DNA of 64,000 bases from Bradyrhizobium sp. B097 (GCF_038957035.1 NZ_CP152412.1:2662501-2726500); one strand, 5' to 3'; positions 26,218-35,761 are shown, numbered from the stretch's first letter. The notes: generated by a model not told the origin, from the sequence alone. Numbers and translations: made by a program.

Positions 26218-26268
26218 CGGCCGGTGTGGTGGTTGCGCGGGAGGCGAGACTTGCGGGAGACCTTTCAG

Positions 26269-27123
26269 ATGAACGTCGACAGGTACGAAAGACCGGTTGC
26301 CATGAGCGATCCGGGGCGTCACGCCGCGCTGTTCGAAAGCCTGCCGCGAGGCGCCGGCGCGCTTGCCGCGACTGTGCAGGGTCTACTGATCCATCAGCAC
26401 ATCGCCCCGGCCTATGGGGTTACGCTCGGCGGCGACCGGCAGGCGCAATCGCAGGTCCGCGCTGTCGAGAACATGCTGGATGAAATCGTGACGCGCAACG
26501 CGCGGCCGCTTGCCGTGGCGCGTGCCGTCAACGAGCGGCAGGTCGGTGTGTGCAGGCACTTCACGCTGCTTCACGTGGCGATGTTGCGCACGCAGGGCAT
26601 TCCGGCGCGCGCCCGTTGCGGGTTCGGCGCCTATTTCGAAGCGGGAAAATACCTCGACCATTGGGTGACGGAGTACTGGAACGAAGACAGGAAATGCTGG
26701 GTATTGTTCGATTCCCAGATCGACGATCGCCAGCGTGAGCTGTTCGGGATCAGGTTCGATGCAGCCGATGTCCCCCGAGACCAGTTCCTGGTCGCGGGCG
26801 ATGCCTGGTCGCTCTGCCGCGCCGGGCGCCGTGATCCCGGCGCCTTCGGCATCCTCGACATGCACGGACTCTGGTTCATTGCGGGCAATCTTGTCCGCGA
26901 CATCGGCGCGCTGAACAATCGCGAGATGCTGCCGTGGGACGTTTGGGGCGCCATGCGCATGCAGGACAGCGAACTGGATCTCGCGTTTTTCGACCGGCTG
27001 GCAATCGTCAGCCGTGAGCCCGATGCTCACGCCGATGAACTCAAGGCGCTTGATCGCGATGAGCGGGTGCATGTTCCCGCAGCCGTGTTCAACGCCGTGC
27101 TCGACCGCGTGCAGGACCTGTAG
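26269..27123 (+). CDS. Transglutaminase-like domain protein
   Basis: The 284-residue protein contains a papain-like transglutaminase core: Cys in RQVGVCRHFTLLHVAMLR, His in YLDHWVTEYWNE and Asp in WVLFDSQIDDRQ, giving a full Cys-His-Asp triad. Such bacterial proteins are usually peptidases or amidases rather than cross-linkers. There is no signal peptide. The ATG at 26269 follows GCGGGAGA; a GTG at 26224 is less likely. It follows the AraC/GyrI-like gene closely. Confidence 0.82.
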   Translation: MNVDRYERPVAMSDPGRHAALFESLPRGAGALAATVQGLLIHQHIAPAYGVTLGGDRQAQSQVRAVENMLDEIVTRNARPLAVARAVNERQVGVCRHFTLLHVAMLRTQGIPARARCGFGAYFEAGKYLDHWVTEYWNEDRKCWVLFDSQIDDRQRELFGIRFDAADVPRDQFLVAGDAWSLCRAGRRDPGAFGILDMHGLWFIAGNLVRDIGALNNREMLPWDVWGAMRMQDSELDLAFFDRLAIVSREPDAHADELKALDRDERVHVPAAVFNAVLDRVQDL

Positions 27124-27195
27124 CTGCAGGTCGCGGGCGCGCCGAACGTTCAAGCGCTGCCGATGTGTGATTCACACGCGGCGCCACGAACTCGC

Positions 27196-27318
27196 CGTCG
27201 TCCCGGCGAAGGCCGGGACCCATAACCACCAATGCTCGTTGTTGAGCGACGCAGTGGCCACAGCCTTCTTCAGCAACCTAACCCTGTGGTTATGGGTCCC
27301 GGCCTGCGCCGGGACGAC
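27196..27318. repeat. Palindromic element copy A
   Basis: CGTCGTCCCGGCGAAGGCCG...ACCCATAACCAC is mirrored by GTGGTTATGGGT...GCCGGGACGAC. Confidence 0.85.
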
Positions 27319-27470
27319 ACCGTGGGCGTGGCGAGCTCAATGCGAGCGCGCGATCCGGTACGCCGCGGCCTCTCGGTTCACGCACGGACGTCTCTGGAAT
27401 ACTGGATCACCCGCATGCGCGGGTGATGACGGTGCATGGTCTGGCAACTTGAATCGCGAACCATCCTCGC

Positions 27471-27593
27471 CGTCGTCCCGGCGAAGGCCGGGACCCATAA
27501 CCACCAATGCTCGTTGTTGAGCGACGCAGTGGCCACAGCCTTCTTCGACAACGCAGCCCTGTGGTTATGGGTCCCGGCCTGCGCCGGGACGAC
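27471..27593. repeat. Palindromic element copy B
   Basis: Nearly identical to copy A, exactly 275 bp downstream. Confidence 0.85.
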
Positions 27594-27745
27594 ACCGTGG
27601 GCGTGGCGAGCTCAATGCGACCGGGCGATCCAGCACGCCGCGGCCGCTCGGTTCACGCACGGGCGTCTCTGGAATACTGGATCACCGGCATGCGCGGGTG
27701 ATGACGGTGTGTGGTGTGGCAACCTGAATCGAGAACCATCCTCAG

Positions 27746-27867
27746 CGTCGTCCTGGCGAAAGCCAGGACCCATTACCCCAAATGGCAATCGTTGTGCGAC
27801 GCTGGGGCCACGATCTCTTCCACAATCAAATTCGGTGGCTATGGGTCCTGGCTTTCGCCAGGACGAC
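27746..27867. repeat. Palindromic element copy C
   Basis: Same family with arms CGTCGTCCTGGCGAAAGCCA and its complement. It is closer to the copy at 57118-57239 than to copies A and B. Confidence 0.82.
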
Positions 27868-27902
27868 GATATTTTGCGACGGCGGTGCGCCACACACTCG
27901 AT

Positions 27903-28034
27903 GTCGTCCCGGGCAAGCGATGCGCGACCCGGGACCCATAACCACAAATGCTAATTGGTTTGCAAAGCTGGGGCCACTACCCGCTTCAACAATGCAGCCC
28001 TGTGGTTATGGGTCCCGGCCTGCGCCGGGACGAC
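27903..28034. repeat. Palindromic element copy D
   Basis: The left arm TGTCGTCCCGGGCAAGCGATG differs from the others, while the right arm GTGGTTATGGGTCCCGGCCT is the same as in A and B. Confidence 0.78.
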
Positions 28035-28067
28035 GTCATTTTGTGACGGACAGCGCAACAAACTCGC

Positions 28068-28188
28068 CGTCGTCCCTGCGAAAGCAGGGACCCATACCAC
28101 GAGTGGTTATTGTTTGAACACTTCGGAACGACGACTGCCGTTCACAACTCTCGCCGCGGCGTACGGGTCCCTGCTTTCGCAGGGACGA
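28068..28188. repeat. Palindromic element copy E
   Basis: Arms CGTCGTCCCTGCGAAAGCAG and GGGTCCCTGCTTTCGCAGGG show compensatory changes relative to A-D, so the stem is conserved although the sequence differs. Confidence 0.82.
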
Positions 28189-28222
28189 CACCGTGTATGC
28201 GGGCGCAGTTTGCTCTGCGAAC

Positions 28223-29245
28223 TTAATGCGATCTTGCGAGGCAGAACGCCACGACCTGTTCCAGCGCCGTCTTCATCGGCGAGGACGGGAACAGCGCCAG
28301 CGCGTCGACGGCCATTGCGCCGTAGTGCTGGGCGCGGCTGATGGTGTCCTCCAGCGCGCGGTGCTTGGTCATCAGTCCGATCGCGTGATCGAGGTCGGCC
28401 GCTCCGATCTCGCCGCGCTCCAGCGCGCGGATCCAGAACTGGCGCTCGGTGTCGTTGCCGCGGCGGAAGGCGAGCACCACCGGGAGCGTGATCTTGCCCT
28501 CGCGGAAATCGTCGCCGACATTCTTGCCGAGTTTTGCCGATTTGCCGCCATAGTCGAGCACGTCGTCGACGAGCTGGAAGGCGATGCCGAGATTCATGCC
28601 GACCGAGCGGCAGGCGGTCTGCTCAGCCTTCGGGCGGTTGGCGATCACGGGACCGACCTCGCAGGCGGCGGCGAACAGCTCCGCCGTCTTGCCGCGGATC
28701 ACGGCGAGATACTCGTCCTCGGTGGTCGCGGTGTTCTTGGCGGCGGCGAGCTGCATCACCTCGCCCTCGGCGATGGTGGCGGCGGCGGCGGAGAGAATGT
28801 CGAGCGCGCGCAGCGAGCCGACCTCGACCATCATCCGGAACGCCTGGCCGAGCAGGAAGTCGCCGACCAGCACGCTGGCCTCGTTGCCCCACAGCATCCG
28901 CGCGGACAATTTGCCGCGGCGCAGCTCGCTCTCGTCGACCACGTCGTCGTGCAGCAGGGTCGCGGTGTGCATGAACTCGACCGCGGCGGCGAGCTTGATG
29001 TGGCCATCGCCTGTGTAGTCGGCGAGCTGGGCCATCGCCAGGGTCAGCATCGGGCGCAGCCGCTTGCCGCCTGAGGAGATCAGATGATTGGCGACCTCGG
29101 GGATCATGGTGACCTCGGAGCCGGTCCGCGAAAGGATGGTCGCGTTGACGCGCTCCATGTCGGCGGCGACAAGTCCCACCAGCCCGTCGATCGAAGCATC
29201 GGACGGGCTTTCGAAGGGTACAATAACCGCCACGCTGGTCTCCAA
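28223..29245 (-). CDS. Polyprenyl (octa-/decaprenyl) diphosphate synthase
   Basis: The 340-residue trans-prenyltransferase has both Asp-rich motifs, DDVVD in LLHDDVVDESELRRGK and DDVLD in FQLVDDVLDYGGK, and GGKRLRPML near the N-terminus. Long-chain synthases of this type elongate farnesyl diphosphate to the ubiquinone side chain; in this group ubiquinone-10 is usual, so decaprenyl is likely, but chain length cannot be read from sequence. It is divergent from the DUF2007 gene. Confidence 0.92.
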   Translation of the reverse strand: METSVAVIVPFESPSDASIDGLVGLVAADMERVNATILSRTGSEVTMIPEVANHLISSGGKRLRPMLTLAMAQLADYTGDGHIKLAAAVEFMHTATLLHDDVVDESELRRGKLSARMLWGNEASVLVGDFLLGQAFRMMVEVGSLRALDILSAAAATIAEGEVMQLAAAKNTATTEDEYLAVIRGKTAELFAAACEVGPVIANRPKAEQTACRSVGMNLGIAFQLVDDVLDYGGKSAKLGKNVGDDFREGKITLPVVLAFRRGNDTERQFWIRALERGEIGAADLDHAIGLMTKHRALEDTISRAQHYGAMAVDALALFPSSPMKTALEQVVAFCLARSH

Positions 29246-29367
29246 TTTTGCCGAATTCGCACTAGCTCAGCTATAACAATAGAAACTGCGAAGGTGTGCG
29301 GCAAGGCCACGAAGTTGTTGACATGTGATGCATTGGCCGCACAGCCGGGCGGAGAGGAGAGTGGATT

Positions 29368-29595
29368 TTGCGGGAATTGGTACGGACCAATGACGTGGTG
29401 CTGGTCTCCGCCGTCGGTGCGCTGCTCGACAGCGCTAACATCCATCATCTGGTGCTGGACCAGAACATGAGCATCATCGAGGGCTCGCTCGGCGTGCTGC
29501 CGCGGCGGATCCTGGTGCACGAGGACGACAACCACGAGGCCCGCCAGCTCCTGACCGATGCCGGCCTGGGCCACGAATTGCGGGCCGATGACTAG
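29368..29595 (+). CDS. DUF2007 protein (putative signal-transducing)
   Basis: The 75-residue small protein MRELVRTNDVVLVSAVGAL...LPRRILVHEDDNHEARQLL is a single DUF2007 domain. The start is TTG at 29368, supported by GGAGAGGAG just upstream and by the family N-terminus. Its last codons overlap the methyltransferase start (ATGACTAG), so the two are translationally coupled. Function is unknown. Confidence 0.82.
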   Translation: MRELVRTNDVVLVSAVGALLDSANIHHLVLDQNMSIIEGSLGVLPRRILVHEDDNHEARQLLTDAGLGHELRADD

Positions 29596-30415
29596 AGCGT
29601 TTTCAAGCGAAGTGGGCCCCGGTTCGCGTGAAGAAAACGCGTCAAAAAACGAGTCTCCGGCCGCTGAAATCACCGAAGACGGATTCCTCGGCGGGCAATT
29701 GCGGCTGCGGCAGCCCCGCAGCGGCCACCGCGCCGGTCATGACGCGATCCTGCTGGCCGCGGCGACGCCGGCGCGATCAGGCGACCGGGTCGTCGATCTC
29801 GGCTCCGGCGTCGGCGCCGCCGGGCTGGCGGTGGCGCGGCGGGTGAAGGAGATCGATCTGGTTTTGGTCGAAATCGACCCTGCATTGGCCGAGCTGGCCC
29901 GGAATAATGCCAGCGCCAACGCGATCATGGCCGAGGTGATCGTGCTCGATGTCGAGGCCGGCGCCTCCGCTTTCGATGATCTCGGACTTGCGCCCGACAG
30001 CGCCGACGTCGTGCTGATGAACCCGCCGTTCAACGATCCCTCCAGGCACCGCGCCTCGCCGGACGGCGTGCGGCAGCGCGCCCATGTCGCGACCGCGACC
30101 ACGCTCGCTGGCTGGGTTCACGTGGCGCGGCGGATCCTCAAGTCGAACGGGCAGCTTGCGATGATCTGGCGGGCCGACGGGATTGCCGAGGTGCTGGCCG
30201 CGCTGGATCGCGGCTTCGGCAGCCTCGAGATCCTGCCGGTTCACGGCGAGGTGACCTCGCCGGCGATCCGAATCCTGGTGCGGGCCACCAAGGGCGGCCG
30301 GGCGCCGACGCGGCTGCACGCCGCGCTGTTGCTCAATGAAGAGTCAGGTGTGCCCAATAAATGGGTGCAGGAGATCTTGGCTGGGAAAGGGGAATTGCCG
30401 CTGGCGCGGCGCTGA
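29588..30415 (+). CDS. tRNA1(Val) adenine-N6-methyltransferase-like protein
   Basis: The 275-residue protein has the SAM-binding motif VVDLGSGVGAAGLAVARR and the N6-adenine methyltransferase motif NPPF (VLMNPPFNDPS), preceded by FLGGQLRLRQPRSGHRAGHDAILLAAA, all as in TrmN6/YfiC. It probably methylates a structured RNA, with tRNA the best guess. The chosen ATG overlaps the DUF2007 stop. The first approximately 19 residues are encoded by a dispersed repeat (29594-29648) and are not part of the family, so a later start is possible. Confidence 0.83.
   Translation: MTRAFSSEVGPGSREENASKNESPAAEITEDGFLGGQLRLRQPRSGHRAGHDAILLAAATPARSGDRVVDLGSGVGAAGLAVARRVKEIDLVLVEIDPALAELARNNASANAIMAEVIVLDVEAGASAFDDLGLAPDSADVVLMNPPFNDPSRHRASPDGVRQRAHVATATTLAGWVHVARRILKSNGQLAMIWRADGIAEVLAALDRGFGSLEILPVHGEVTSPAIRILVRATKGGRAPTRLHAALLLNEESGVPNKWVQEILAGKGELPLARR
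29594..29648. repeat. Dispersed element inside the methyltransferase 5' end
   Basis: AGAGCGTTTTCAAGCGAAGT...GTTCGCGTGAAGAAAACGCG is the reverse-oriented relative of sequence at 46126-46203. It lies within the first codons of the methyltransferase gene. Confidence 0.7.
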
Positions 30416-30452
30416 CGGGCAGGGATGCTGCCCGCGTCGTACTGGCACTAAA

Positions 30453-30551
30453 TCACTGCGGGGCCGTTTCCGACTGGCGTTCAGGCCTGGATGTGAAGTG
30501 GATCGCGGTCAGAAGTGTACCGATCAGCAAAATCAGCAGGTAGATCTTCAT
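30453..30551 (-). CDS. 32-residue single-helix membrane protein
   Basis: This tiny frame encodes MKIYLLILLIGTLLTAIHF followed by a short polar tail ending in TAPQ, one transmembrane helix with a periplasmic tail. The ATG is preceded on the minus strand by GGAGAGGGAGCC, an excellent ribosome site, and the gene sits in the divergent gap upstream of the S49 peptidase. It is too short for routine gene calling. No family is recognised; it might be a small regulator or subunit of a membrane complex. Confidence 0.55.
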   Translation of the reverse strand: MKIYLLILLIGTLLTAIHFTSRPERQSETAPQ

Positions 30552-30659
30552 GGCTCCCTCTCCGCCGCGCGTTGCAACCCCAATGACAAAATGCAAAACG
30601 CGTTCCACGAAATCCAATGACACTGGCGTGATAAAAAGTGGTTAATTCGAGGTAACGGC

Positions 30660-31583
30660 ATGAGTGAACAAACAAGTGATCGCCAGGGACATTCCGGAGG
30701 ACGTTCGGGATGGCTCGAACGCGCGCAAGGAATGTTGCCGGCACGTTTCCGGCGCGGCATGGCTGTCGTGCCGGTGGTGCGGCTGTCGGGCGTGATCGGC
30801 GCGGTGACGCCGCTGCGGCCCGGCATGTCGCTCGCCGGCGTCGCCAAGATGCTGGAGCGCGCCTTTGGCACGCGGAACGCCAAGGCGGTAGCGCTGGTGA
30901 TCAATTCGCCGGGCGGCTCGCCGGTGCAGTCCCGGCAAATCTATCTGCGCATCCGGCAACTGGCCGCCGAGAAGAAGCTGCCGGTGCTGGTGTTCGTCGA
31001 GGACGTCGCGGCCTCCGGTGGCTACATGATCGCCTGCGCCGGCGACGAGATCTATTGCGATCCGTCCTCGATCCTGGGCTCGATCGGCGTGGTCGGCGGC
31101 AGCTTCGGCCTCGAGGGGCTGATCAAGAAGATCGGCGTCGAGCGGCGGCTCTATACGGCGGGCAGCCACAAGGCGATGCTCGATCCGTTCCTTCCCGAAA
31201 ACCCCGACGACGTCGCCCGGCTGAAGTCGATCCAGCGCGAGATCCATGCGATCTTCATTGCGCTGGTGAAACAGAGCCGCGGCAGCCGCCTGAAGGGGCC
31301 CGACGACGAGTTGTTCACCGGCGAATATTGGGCGGGCGAGACCGCGATCGGGCTCGGGCTTGCCGATGGCATCGGCGACCTGCGCGCGACGCTGCGGGCC
31401 CGCTATGGCGAGAAGGTGCTGACCCCGGTGATCGCGCCCGCAAGCGGCATGCTGTCCGGCCTGCTCGGCCGGCGGGCGCCGGGGGCGGGGTCGATGGCGG
31501 CGCTGGACGGGCTCGCAAGCCTGCCGGACGATTTGATCTCGGCGGTCGAAACCAGGGCGATTTGGGCTAGATTCGGGCTCTGA
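30660..31583 (+). CDS. S49 family peptidase (SppA/SohB-like)
   Basis: The 307-residue protein is a single-domain signal peptide peptidase-type protease. The nucleophile is in VEDVAASGGYMIACAGDEIY and the general-base Lys is probably in YTAGSHKAMLDPF. Other family blocks are LVINSPGGSPVQSRQIY and SSILGSIGVVGGSFGL. No clear N-terminal membrane helix is present, unlike longer SppA. It would degrade leftover signal peptides or membrane-protein fragments. Confidence 0.9.
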   Translation: MSEQTSDRQGHSGGRSGWLERAQGMLPARFRRGMAVVPVVRLSGVIGAVTPLRPGMSLAGVAKMLERAFGTRNAKAVALVINSPGGSPVQSRQIYLRIRQLAAEKKLPVLVFVEDVAASGGYMIACAGDEIYCDPSSILGSIGVVGGSFGLEGLIKKIGVERRLYTAGSHKAMLDPFLPENPDDVARLKSIQREIHAIFIALVKQSRGSRLKGPDDELFTGEYWAGETAIGLGLADGIGDLRATLRARYGEKVLTPVIAPASGMLSGLLGRRAPGAGSMAALDGLASLPDDLISAVETRAIWARFGL

Positions 31584-31699
31584 ACACGGGGATTTGAGCG
31601 CGCCATTTAGCCCCAAAAGCGCGATTGCAGCGCAGGCCGCCTTGCGCGAGAATACCTTCCATTGGGGGCCTGACAGACGTGAACGACAAGGATCGACCG

Positions 31700-31891
31700 A
31701 TGCCGCCGCTGATTGCATTCGCAGGCGTCCTGGGTGGCCTGGCCGTGGTCCGCTGGGCATACAAGACGGCCGTCCGGATCAACCAGGAACTGGAAGAGGC
31801 GCGATTGTCCCGCGTGGCCGAGACCACGCGTGCAAGCGAAATCAAGACCCTGCGCCGCGACCCCGTGACCGGCGCCTATCGTCCGGGCTAG
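31700..31891 (+). CDS. Small membrane-anchored hypothetical protein
   Basis: The 63-residue protein has an N-terminal hydrophobic segment (MPPLIAFAGVLGGLAVVRWA) followed by a charged helix and a tail LRRDPVTGAYRPG. The final TL-x-DP-TG-YRP motif recurs in small alphaproteobacterial proteins of unknown role. The start may instead be a GTG at 31679 after GGGGG. It lies between the S49 peptidase and glyQ genes. Confidence 0.62.
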   Translation: MPPLIAFAGVLGGLAVVRWAYKTAVRINQELEEARLSRVAETTRASEIKTLRRDPVTGAYRPG

Positions 31892-32009
31892 CGAACTCTG
31901 AAAAGCCGCAAGAAGCGGTGCCGGATTTCCGGCATCGCCTTGATTCCATTGGCTGCCGCCGATACGGTCCCGCGCGCTTCAAAACCCCCTCGCGAGACCT
32001 GTACTGACG

Positions 32010-32945
32010 ATGGACGCCCTGCCTGACCACATGCGCCCGGAACGTTCGTTCCAGGGCTTCATCCTGGCTCTCCAGCGATTCTGGGCCGAGCAGGGTTGCG
32101 TCATCCTGCAGCCCTACGACATGGAAATGGGCGCCGGCACCTTCCATCCCGCGACCACGCTGCGCGCGCTGGGGCCAAAGCCCTGGAACGCGGCCTATGT
32201 GCAGCCCTCGCGGCGGCCCAAGGATGGCCGCTATGGCGAAAATCCCAACCGGATGCAGCACTATTACCAGTTCCAGGTGATCATGAAGCCGTCGCCGCCG
32301 AACCTTCAGGACCTGTACCTGAAGTCGCTGGCCGCGATCGGCATCGACGCCGCCGTGCATGATATCCGCTTCGTCGAGGACGATTGGGAGAGCCCGACGC
32401 TCGGCGCCTGGGGCTTGGGTTGGGAATGCTGGTGCGACGGCATGGAAGTCAGCCAGTTCACCTACTTCCAGCAGGTCGCCGGCGTCGAATGTGCGCCGGT
32501 CGCGGGCGAGCTCACCTACGGGCTCGAGCGGCTCGCGATGTATGTGCAGGGCGTCGATCGCGTCTACGACCTCAACTTCAACGGCCGCGAGGGCGCCGAG
32601 AAGGTCACCTATGGCGACGTCTTCCTGCAGGCCGAGCAGGAATATTCGCGGCACAATTTCGAGTACGCCGACACCGCGATGCTGTTCGAGCAGTTCAGGA
32701 TGGCGGAAGAGGCCTGCCGCAAATATCTCGCCGCCGGCTGGCGCGAGAACAGCAATATCAAGGAACATCTGATGGCCTTGCCGGCCTACGACCAGTGCAT
32801 CAAGGCGAGCCACGTGTTCAACCTGCTCGACGCCCGCGGCGTCATCTCGGTGACGGAGCGGCAGAGCTATATCGGACGCGTGCGCGACCTGGCCAAGGCC
32901 TGCGGCGAGGCATGGATCCACACTGAAACGGGCAGGGCGGTCTGA
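32010..32945 (+). CDS. glyQ: Glycyl-tRNA synthetase alpha subunit
   Basis: The 311-residue protein is the catalytic subunit of the bacterial alpha2beta2 glycyl-tRNA synthetase. It shows [60 protein letters not shown] and [19 protein letters not shown]. The stop overlaps the glyS start (TGATG), as usual for this operon. Essential for charging tRNA-Gly. Confidence 0.98.
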   Translation: MDALPDHMRPERSFQGFILALQRFWAEQGCVILQPYDMEMGAGTFHPATTLRALGPKPWNAAYVQPSRRPKDGRYGENPNRMQHYYQFQVIMKPSPPNLQDLYLKSLAAIGIDAAVHDIRFVEDDWESPTLGAWGLGWECWCDGMEVSQFTYFQQVAGVECAPVAGELTYGLERLAMYVQGVDRVYDLNFNGREGAEKVTYGDVFLQAEQEYSRHNFEYADTAMLFEQFRMAEEACRKYLAAGWRENSNIKEHLMALPAYDQCIKASHVFNLLDARGVISVTERQSYIGRVRDLAKACGEAWIHTETGRAV

Positions 32946-35044
32946 TGCCCGATCTCCTCCTCGAACTGTTCTCCGAAGAAATTCCCGCGCGCATGCAGGC
33001 CAAGGCGGCGGACGATCTGCGCCGCATGGTGACCGACAAGCTCGTCGCGGAAGGCCTCGTCTATGAAGGCGCCAAGGCGTTCGCGACCCCGCGGCGGCTT
33101 GCGCTCACCGTGCACGGCATTCCCTCGCGCCAGCCCGATTTGAAGGACGAGCGCCGCGGCCCGCGCGTCGGCGGACCCGAGCCCGCGATCCAGGGCTTCC
33201 TGAAGGCCACTGGTCTCACCTCGATCAGCGAGGCCAAGATCCAGACCGACCCGAAGAAGGGCGATTTCTACATCGCGTTGATCGAGAAGCCCGGCCGCGC
33301 CGCGATCGACGTGATCGCGGAGATGATCCCGGTGATCATCCGCACCTTCCCCTGGCCGAAATCGATGCGCTGGGGCGCGCGCTCGGCCAAATCAGGCTCG
33401 CTCACCTGGGTGCGCCCGCTGCACGCCATCACCGCGACTTTTGGGCTCGAGACCGAGGAGCCTGACGTCGTCAAGTTCTCGGTGGACGGCATCGAGGCTG
33501 GGCAGACCACCTATGGCCATCGCTTCATGGCACCGGGTGCGATCAGCGTGCGCCGCTTCGAGGATTACGAGGCCAAGCTGAAGGCCGCCAAGGTCATCCT
33601 CGATCCGCAGGCGCGCAAGGACATCATCCTCGAGGACGCCAAGGAACTGGCCTTCGCGCAGGGCCTCGAACTGGTCGAGGACCAGGTGCTGCTAGATGAG
33701 GTCTCCGGCCTCGTCGAATGGCCGGTCGTGATGATGGGATCGTTCGAGAAGGAATTCTTGTCGATCCCGGACGAGGTGATCCGCGCCACCATCCGCAACA
33801 ACCAGAAGTGCTTCGTGGTCAAAGATCCCAAGACGGGGAAATTGACCAACAAGTTCGTGCTGACCGCCAACATCGAGGCGCCCGATGGCGGCAAGACCAT
33901 CGTCGCCGGTAATGAACGCGTGATCCGTCCGCGGCTGTCCGACGCAAAATTCTTCTACGAGACCGACCTCAAGACCAAGCTGGAAGGCCGGCTGCCGAAG
34001 TTCGAGCAGATTGTGTTCCACGAGAAGCTCGGGACGCAGGCGGAGCGGATCAAACGCATCGAGCGCTTGGCGGCCGAGATCGCGCCGCTGGTCGGCGCCG
34101 ATGTCGAGAAGACCAAGCGCGCAGCGCGCCTCGCAAAGGCGGACTTGCTGACCGAAGTGGTCGGCGAATTCCCCGAGTTGCAGGGCCTGATGGGCAAATA
34201 CTACGCGCTGGCGCAGGGCGAGGATGCGTCCGTCGCGGCTGCGAGCGAGGAGCACTGGAAGCCGCAAGGTCCGACCGATCGCGTGCCGACCGATCCGGTG
34301 AGTGTGGCGGTGGCGCTGGCGGACAAGCTGGATACGCTTGCGGGGTTCTGGGCGATCGATGAGAAGCCGACGGGATCGAAGGACCCATACGCACTGCGCC
34401 GTGCGGCGTTGGGCGCGATCAGGCTGATCGTCGAGAACACGTTGCGCCTGCCGATCCTGAAGGCAGCCAAATCCGCGTTGCTCGGGCTGTCGGTTAAGAC
34501 TGATGCGGAAACGCTGCCGAACGACCTGCTCGCCTTCTTCGCCGACCGCCTCAAGGTCCAGCTGCGCGACCAGGGCGCGCGTCACGATCTCGTCGATGCC
34601 GTGTTCTCGCTCGGCGGCCAGGACGATCTCTTGCTCGTCGTCCGCCGCGTCGAGGCGCTGGGCAAATTCCTCGACAGCGACGATGGCAAGAACCTGCTTG
34701 CGGGCACAAAGCGCGCCAGCAACATCCTCAGCATCGAGGAGAAGAAGGACAAGCGTACCTTTGACGGCGCGCCTGACGCCGCGCTCTATAAGCTCGATGA
34801 AGAGAAGATTCTCGCGAAGGCGATCGACCAGGTGAAGGCCGAGGCCTCCGCCGCCGTCGCCAAGGAAGACTTCGCCGGTGCGATGAGCGCGATGGCAAAA
34901 CTGCGTCCGGCGGTCGATGCCTTCTTCGACAAGGTCAAGGTCAACGACGATGACCCCAAGGTGCGCGAAAACCGCCTGAAGCTGCTCAACGAGATCCGCG
35001 CCGCGACGCGCGCGGTGGCAGATTTCTCCAGGATCGAGGGCTGA
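32945..35044 (+). CDS. glyS: Glycyl-tRNA synthetase beta subunit
   Basis: The 699-residue protein is full length for the beta subunit, which binds tRNA and completes the enzyme made with GlyQ. Recognisable parts are [18 protein letters not shown] at the N-terminus, [33 protein letters not shown] and the C-terminal helical tRNA-binding region ([15 protein letters not shown]). It overlaps glyQ by one base. Confidence 0.97.
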   Translation: MPDLLLELFSEEIPARMQAKAADDLRRMVTDKLVAEGLVYEGAKAFATPRRLALTVHGIPSRQPDLKDERRGPRVGGPEPAIQGFLKATGLTSISEAKIQTDPKKGDFYIALIEKPGRAAIDVIAEMIPVIIRTFPWPKSMRWGARSAKSGSLTWVRPLHAITATFGLETEEPDVVKFSVDGIEAGQTTYGHRFMAPGAISVRRFEDYEAKLKAAKVILDPQARKDIILEDAKELAFAQGLELVEDQVLLDEVSGLVEWPVVMMGSFEKEFLSIPDEVIRATIRNNQKCFVVKDPKTGKLTNKFVLTANIEAPDGGKTIVAGNERVIRPRLSDAKFFYETDLKTKLEGRLPKFEQIVFHEKLGTQAERIKRIERLAAEIAPLVGADVEKTKRAARLAKADLLTEVVGEFPELQGLMGKYYALAQGEDASVAAASEEHWKPQGPTDRVPTDPVSVAVALADKLDTLAGFWAIDEKPTGSKDPYALRRAALGAIRLIVENTLRLPILKAAKSALLGLSVKTDAETLPNDLLAFFADRLKVQLRDQGARHDLVDAVFSLGGQDDLLLVVRRVEALGKFLDSDDGKNLLAGTKRASNILSIEEKKDKRTFDGAPDAALYKLDEEKILAKAIDQVKAEASAAVAKEDFAGAMSAMAKLRPAVDAFFDKVKVNDDDPKVRENRLKLLNEIRAATRAVADFSRIEG

Positions 35045-35047
35045 CCG

Positions 35048-35641
35048 ATGGATCGCGCAACGCTCGCCGCTTACGACAAGGAGGCGGCGGCGTTTGCGCA
35101 GGACTGGCACGACCAGCCGGCACCTTGCGACCTGCAGGAGATCGTCGGGCAGTTCTTCATCAAGGGCGGCGCGACCGCCGATATCGGCTGCGGCAGCGGC
35201 CGCGAGGTGGCGTGGCTGAATGCCAATGGCTTTCCGGCCGAAGGTTTTGACGCGTCCGAGGGCCTGCTGGCGGAAGCTCGCACCCGCTATCCGGCGCTGC
35301 GCTTTGTGCGCGCCGAATTGCCCGAGCTGTCCGGCATCGCCTCTGGCAGCTTCGACAACGTGCTCTGCGAGACCGTGATCATGCATCTCGATCACGCGCT
35401 GATCGCGCCGTCGGTGCGCCGCATGTTCGAACTCGTGAAGCCCGGCGGTATCTCCTATCTGAGCTGGCGCGTCACCGCGGGTGACGATGCGCGCGATGCG
35501 CATGGTCGGCTCTACGCGGCGTTCGATACCGCGCTGGTGCGGGCTGAACTGGCGGCAGCCGAATTGCTGCTCGATGCGGAAGTCGTCAGCGCCTCGTCCG
35601 GCAAGGTCATTCACCGTATCGTGGCGCGGAAGCGCGTCTGA
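35048..35641 (+). CDS. Class I SAM-dependent methyltransferase
   Basis: The 197-residue protein has motif I ATADIGCGSGREVAWL and the later SFDNVLCETVIMHLDH and MFELVKPGGISYLSW strands of small-molecule methyltransferases. It starts 3 bp after glyS, so it is probably co-transcribed with the synthetase genes, but a functional link is not evident. The acceptor substrate is unknown. Confidence 0.87.
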   Translation: MDRATLAAYDKEAAAFAQDWHDQPAPCDLQEIVGQFFIKGGATADIGCGSGREVAWLNANGFPAEGFDASEGLLAEARTRYPALRFVRAELPELSGIASGSFDNVLCETVIMHLDHALIAPSVRRMFELVKPGGISYLSWRVTAGDDARDAHGRLYAAFDTALVRAELAAAELLLDAEVVSASSGKVIHRIVARKRV

Positions 35642-35680
35642 TCGGGCCCTCAGAAATATTTCGAAACAATTTGCAATTTG

Positions 35681-35732
35681 TTAACCATGCCCTGCGAGGG
35701 TCCTGGCGAGTCAACGATTTCTTAAGAAATCG
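35681..35732 (+). promoter_or_regulatory. CtrA-like half site and 18-bp palindrome
   Basis: TTAACCAT at 35681-35688 matches the half site associated with CtrA in alphaproteobacteria. CGATTTCTTAAGAAATCG at 35715-35732 is a perfect palindrome. Both are in the only gap before the two-module protein gene. Confidence 0.45.
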
Positions 35733-35761
35733 CCCCTCGCGCCAATGCAGGGACCTCCCCG

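Larger units (their letters stand above)
27193..27742. repeat. 275-bp tandem duplication, two units
   Basis: Unit 1 (27193-27467) and unit 2 (27468-27742) are nearly identical, differing at scattered bases, for example near 27330-27380 versus 27605-27655. Each unit consists of one long palindrome plus a second hairpin GATCACCxGCATGCGCGGGTGATGAC. The exact 275-bp period also continues into the palindrome at 27746. Confidence 0.88.
27124..28222. other. 1.1-kb gene-free repeat array
   Basis: No gene is credible here. The stretch holds five copies of one approximately 123-bp palindromic element, two of them inside a 275-bp tandem duplication, plus smaller hairpins. It lies between the transglutaminase-like gene and the convergent polyprenyl synthase gene. 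Confidence 0.8.

Noticed and set aside
27193..28188. Possible CRISPR array in the repeat cluster
   Set aside because: Repeats are about 123 bp palindromes with unequal spacing, no uniform 28-37 bp repeats with unique spacers, and no cas genes.
33692..35614. 640-codon open frame antisense to glyS
   Set aside because: Same shadow effect; glyS is complete on the plus strand and the antisense product has no family features.
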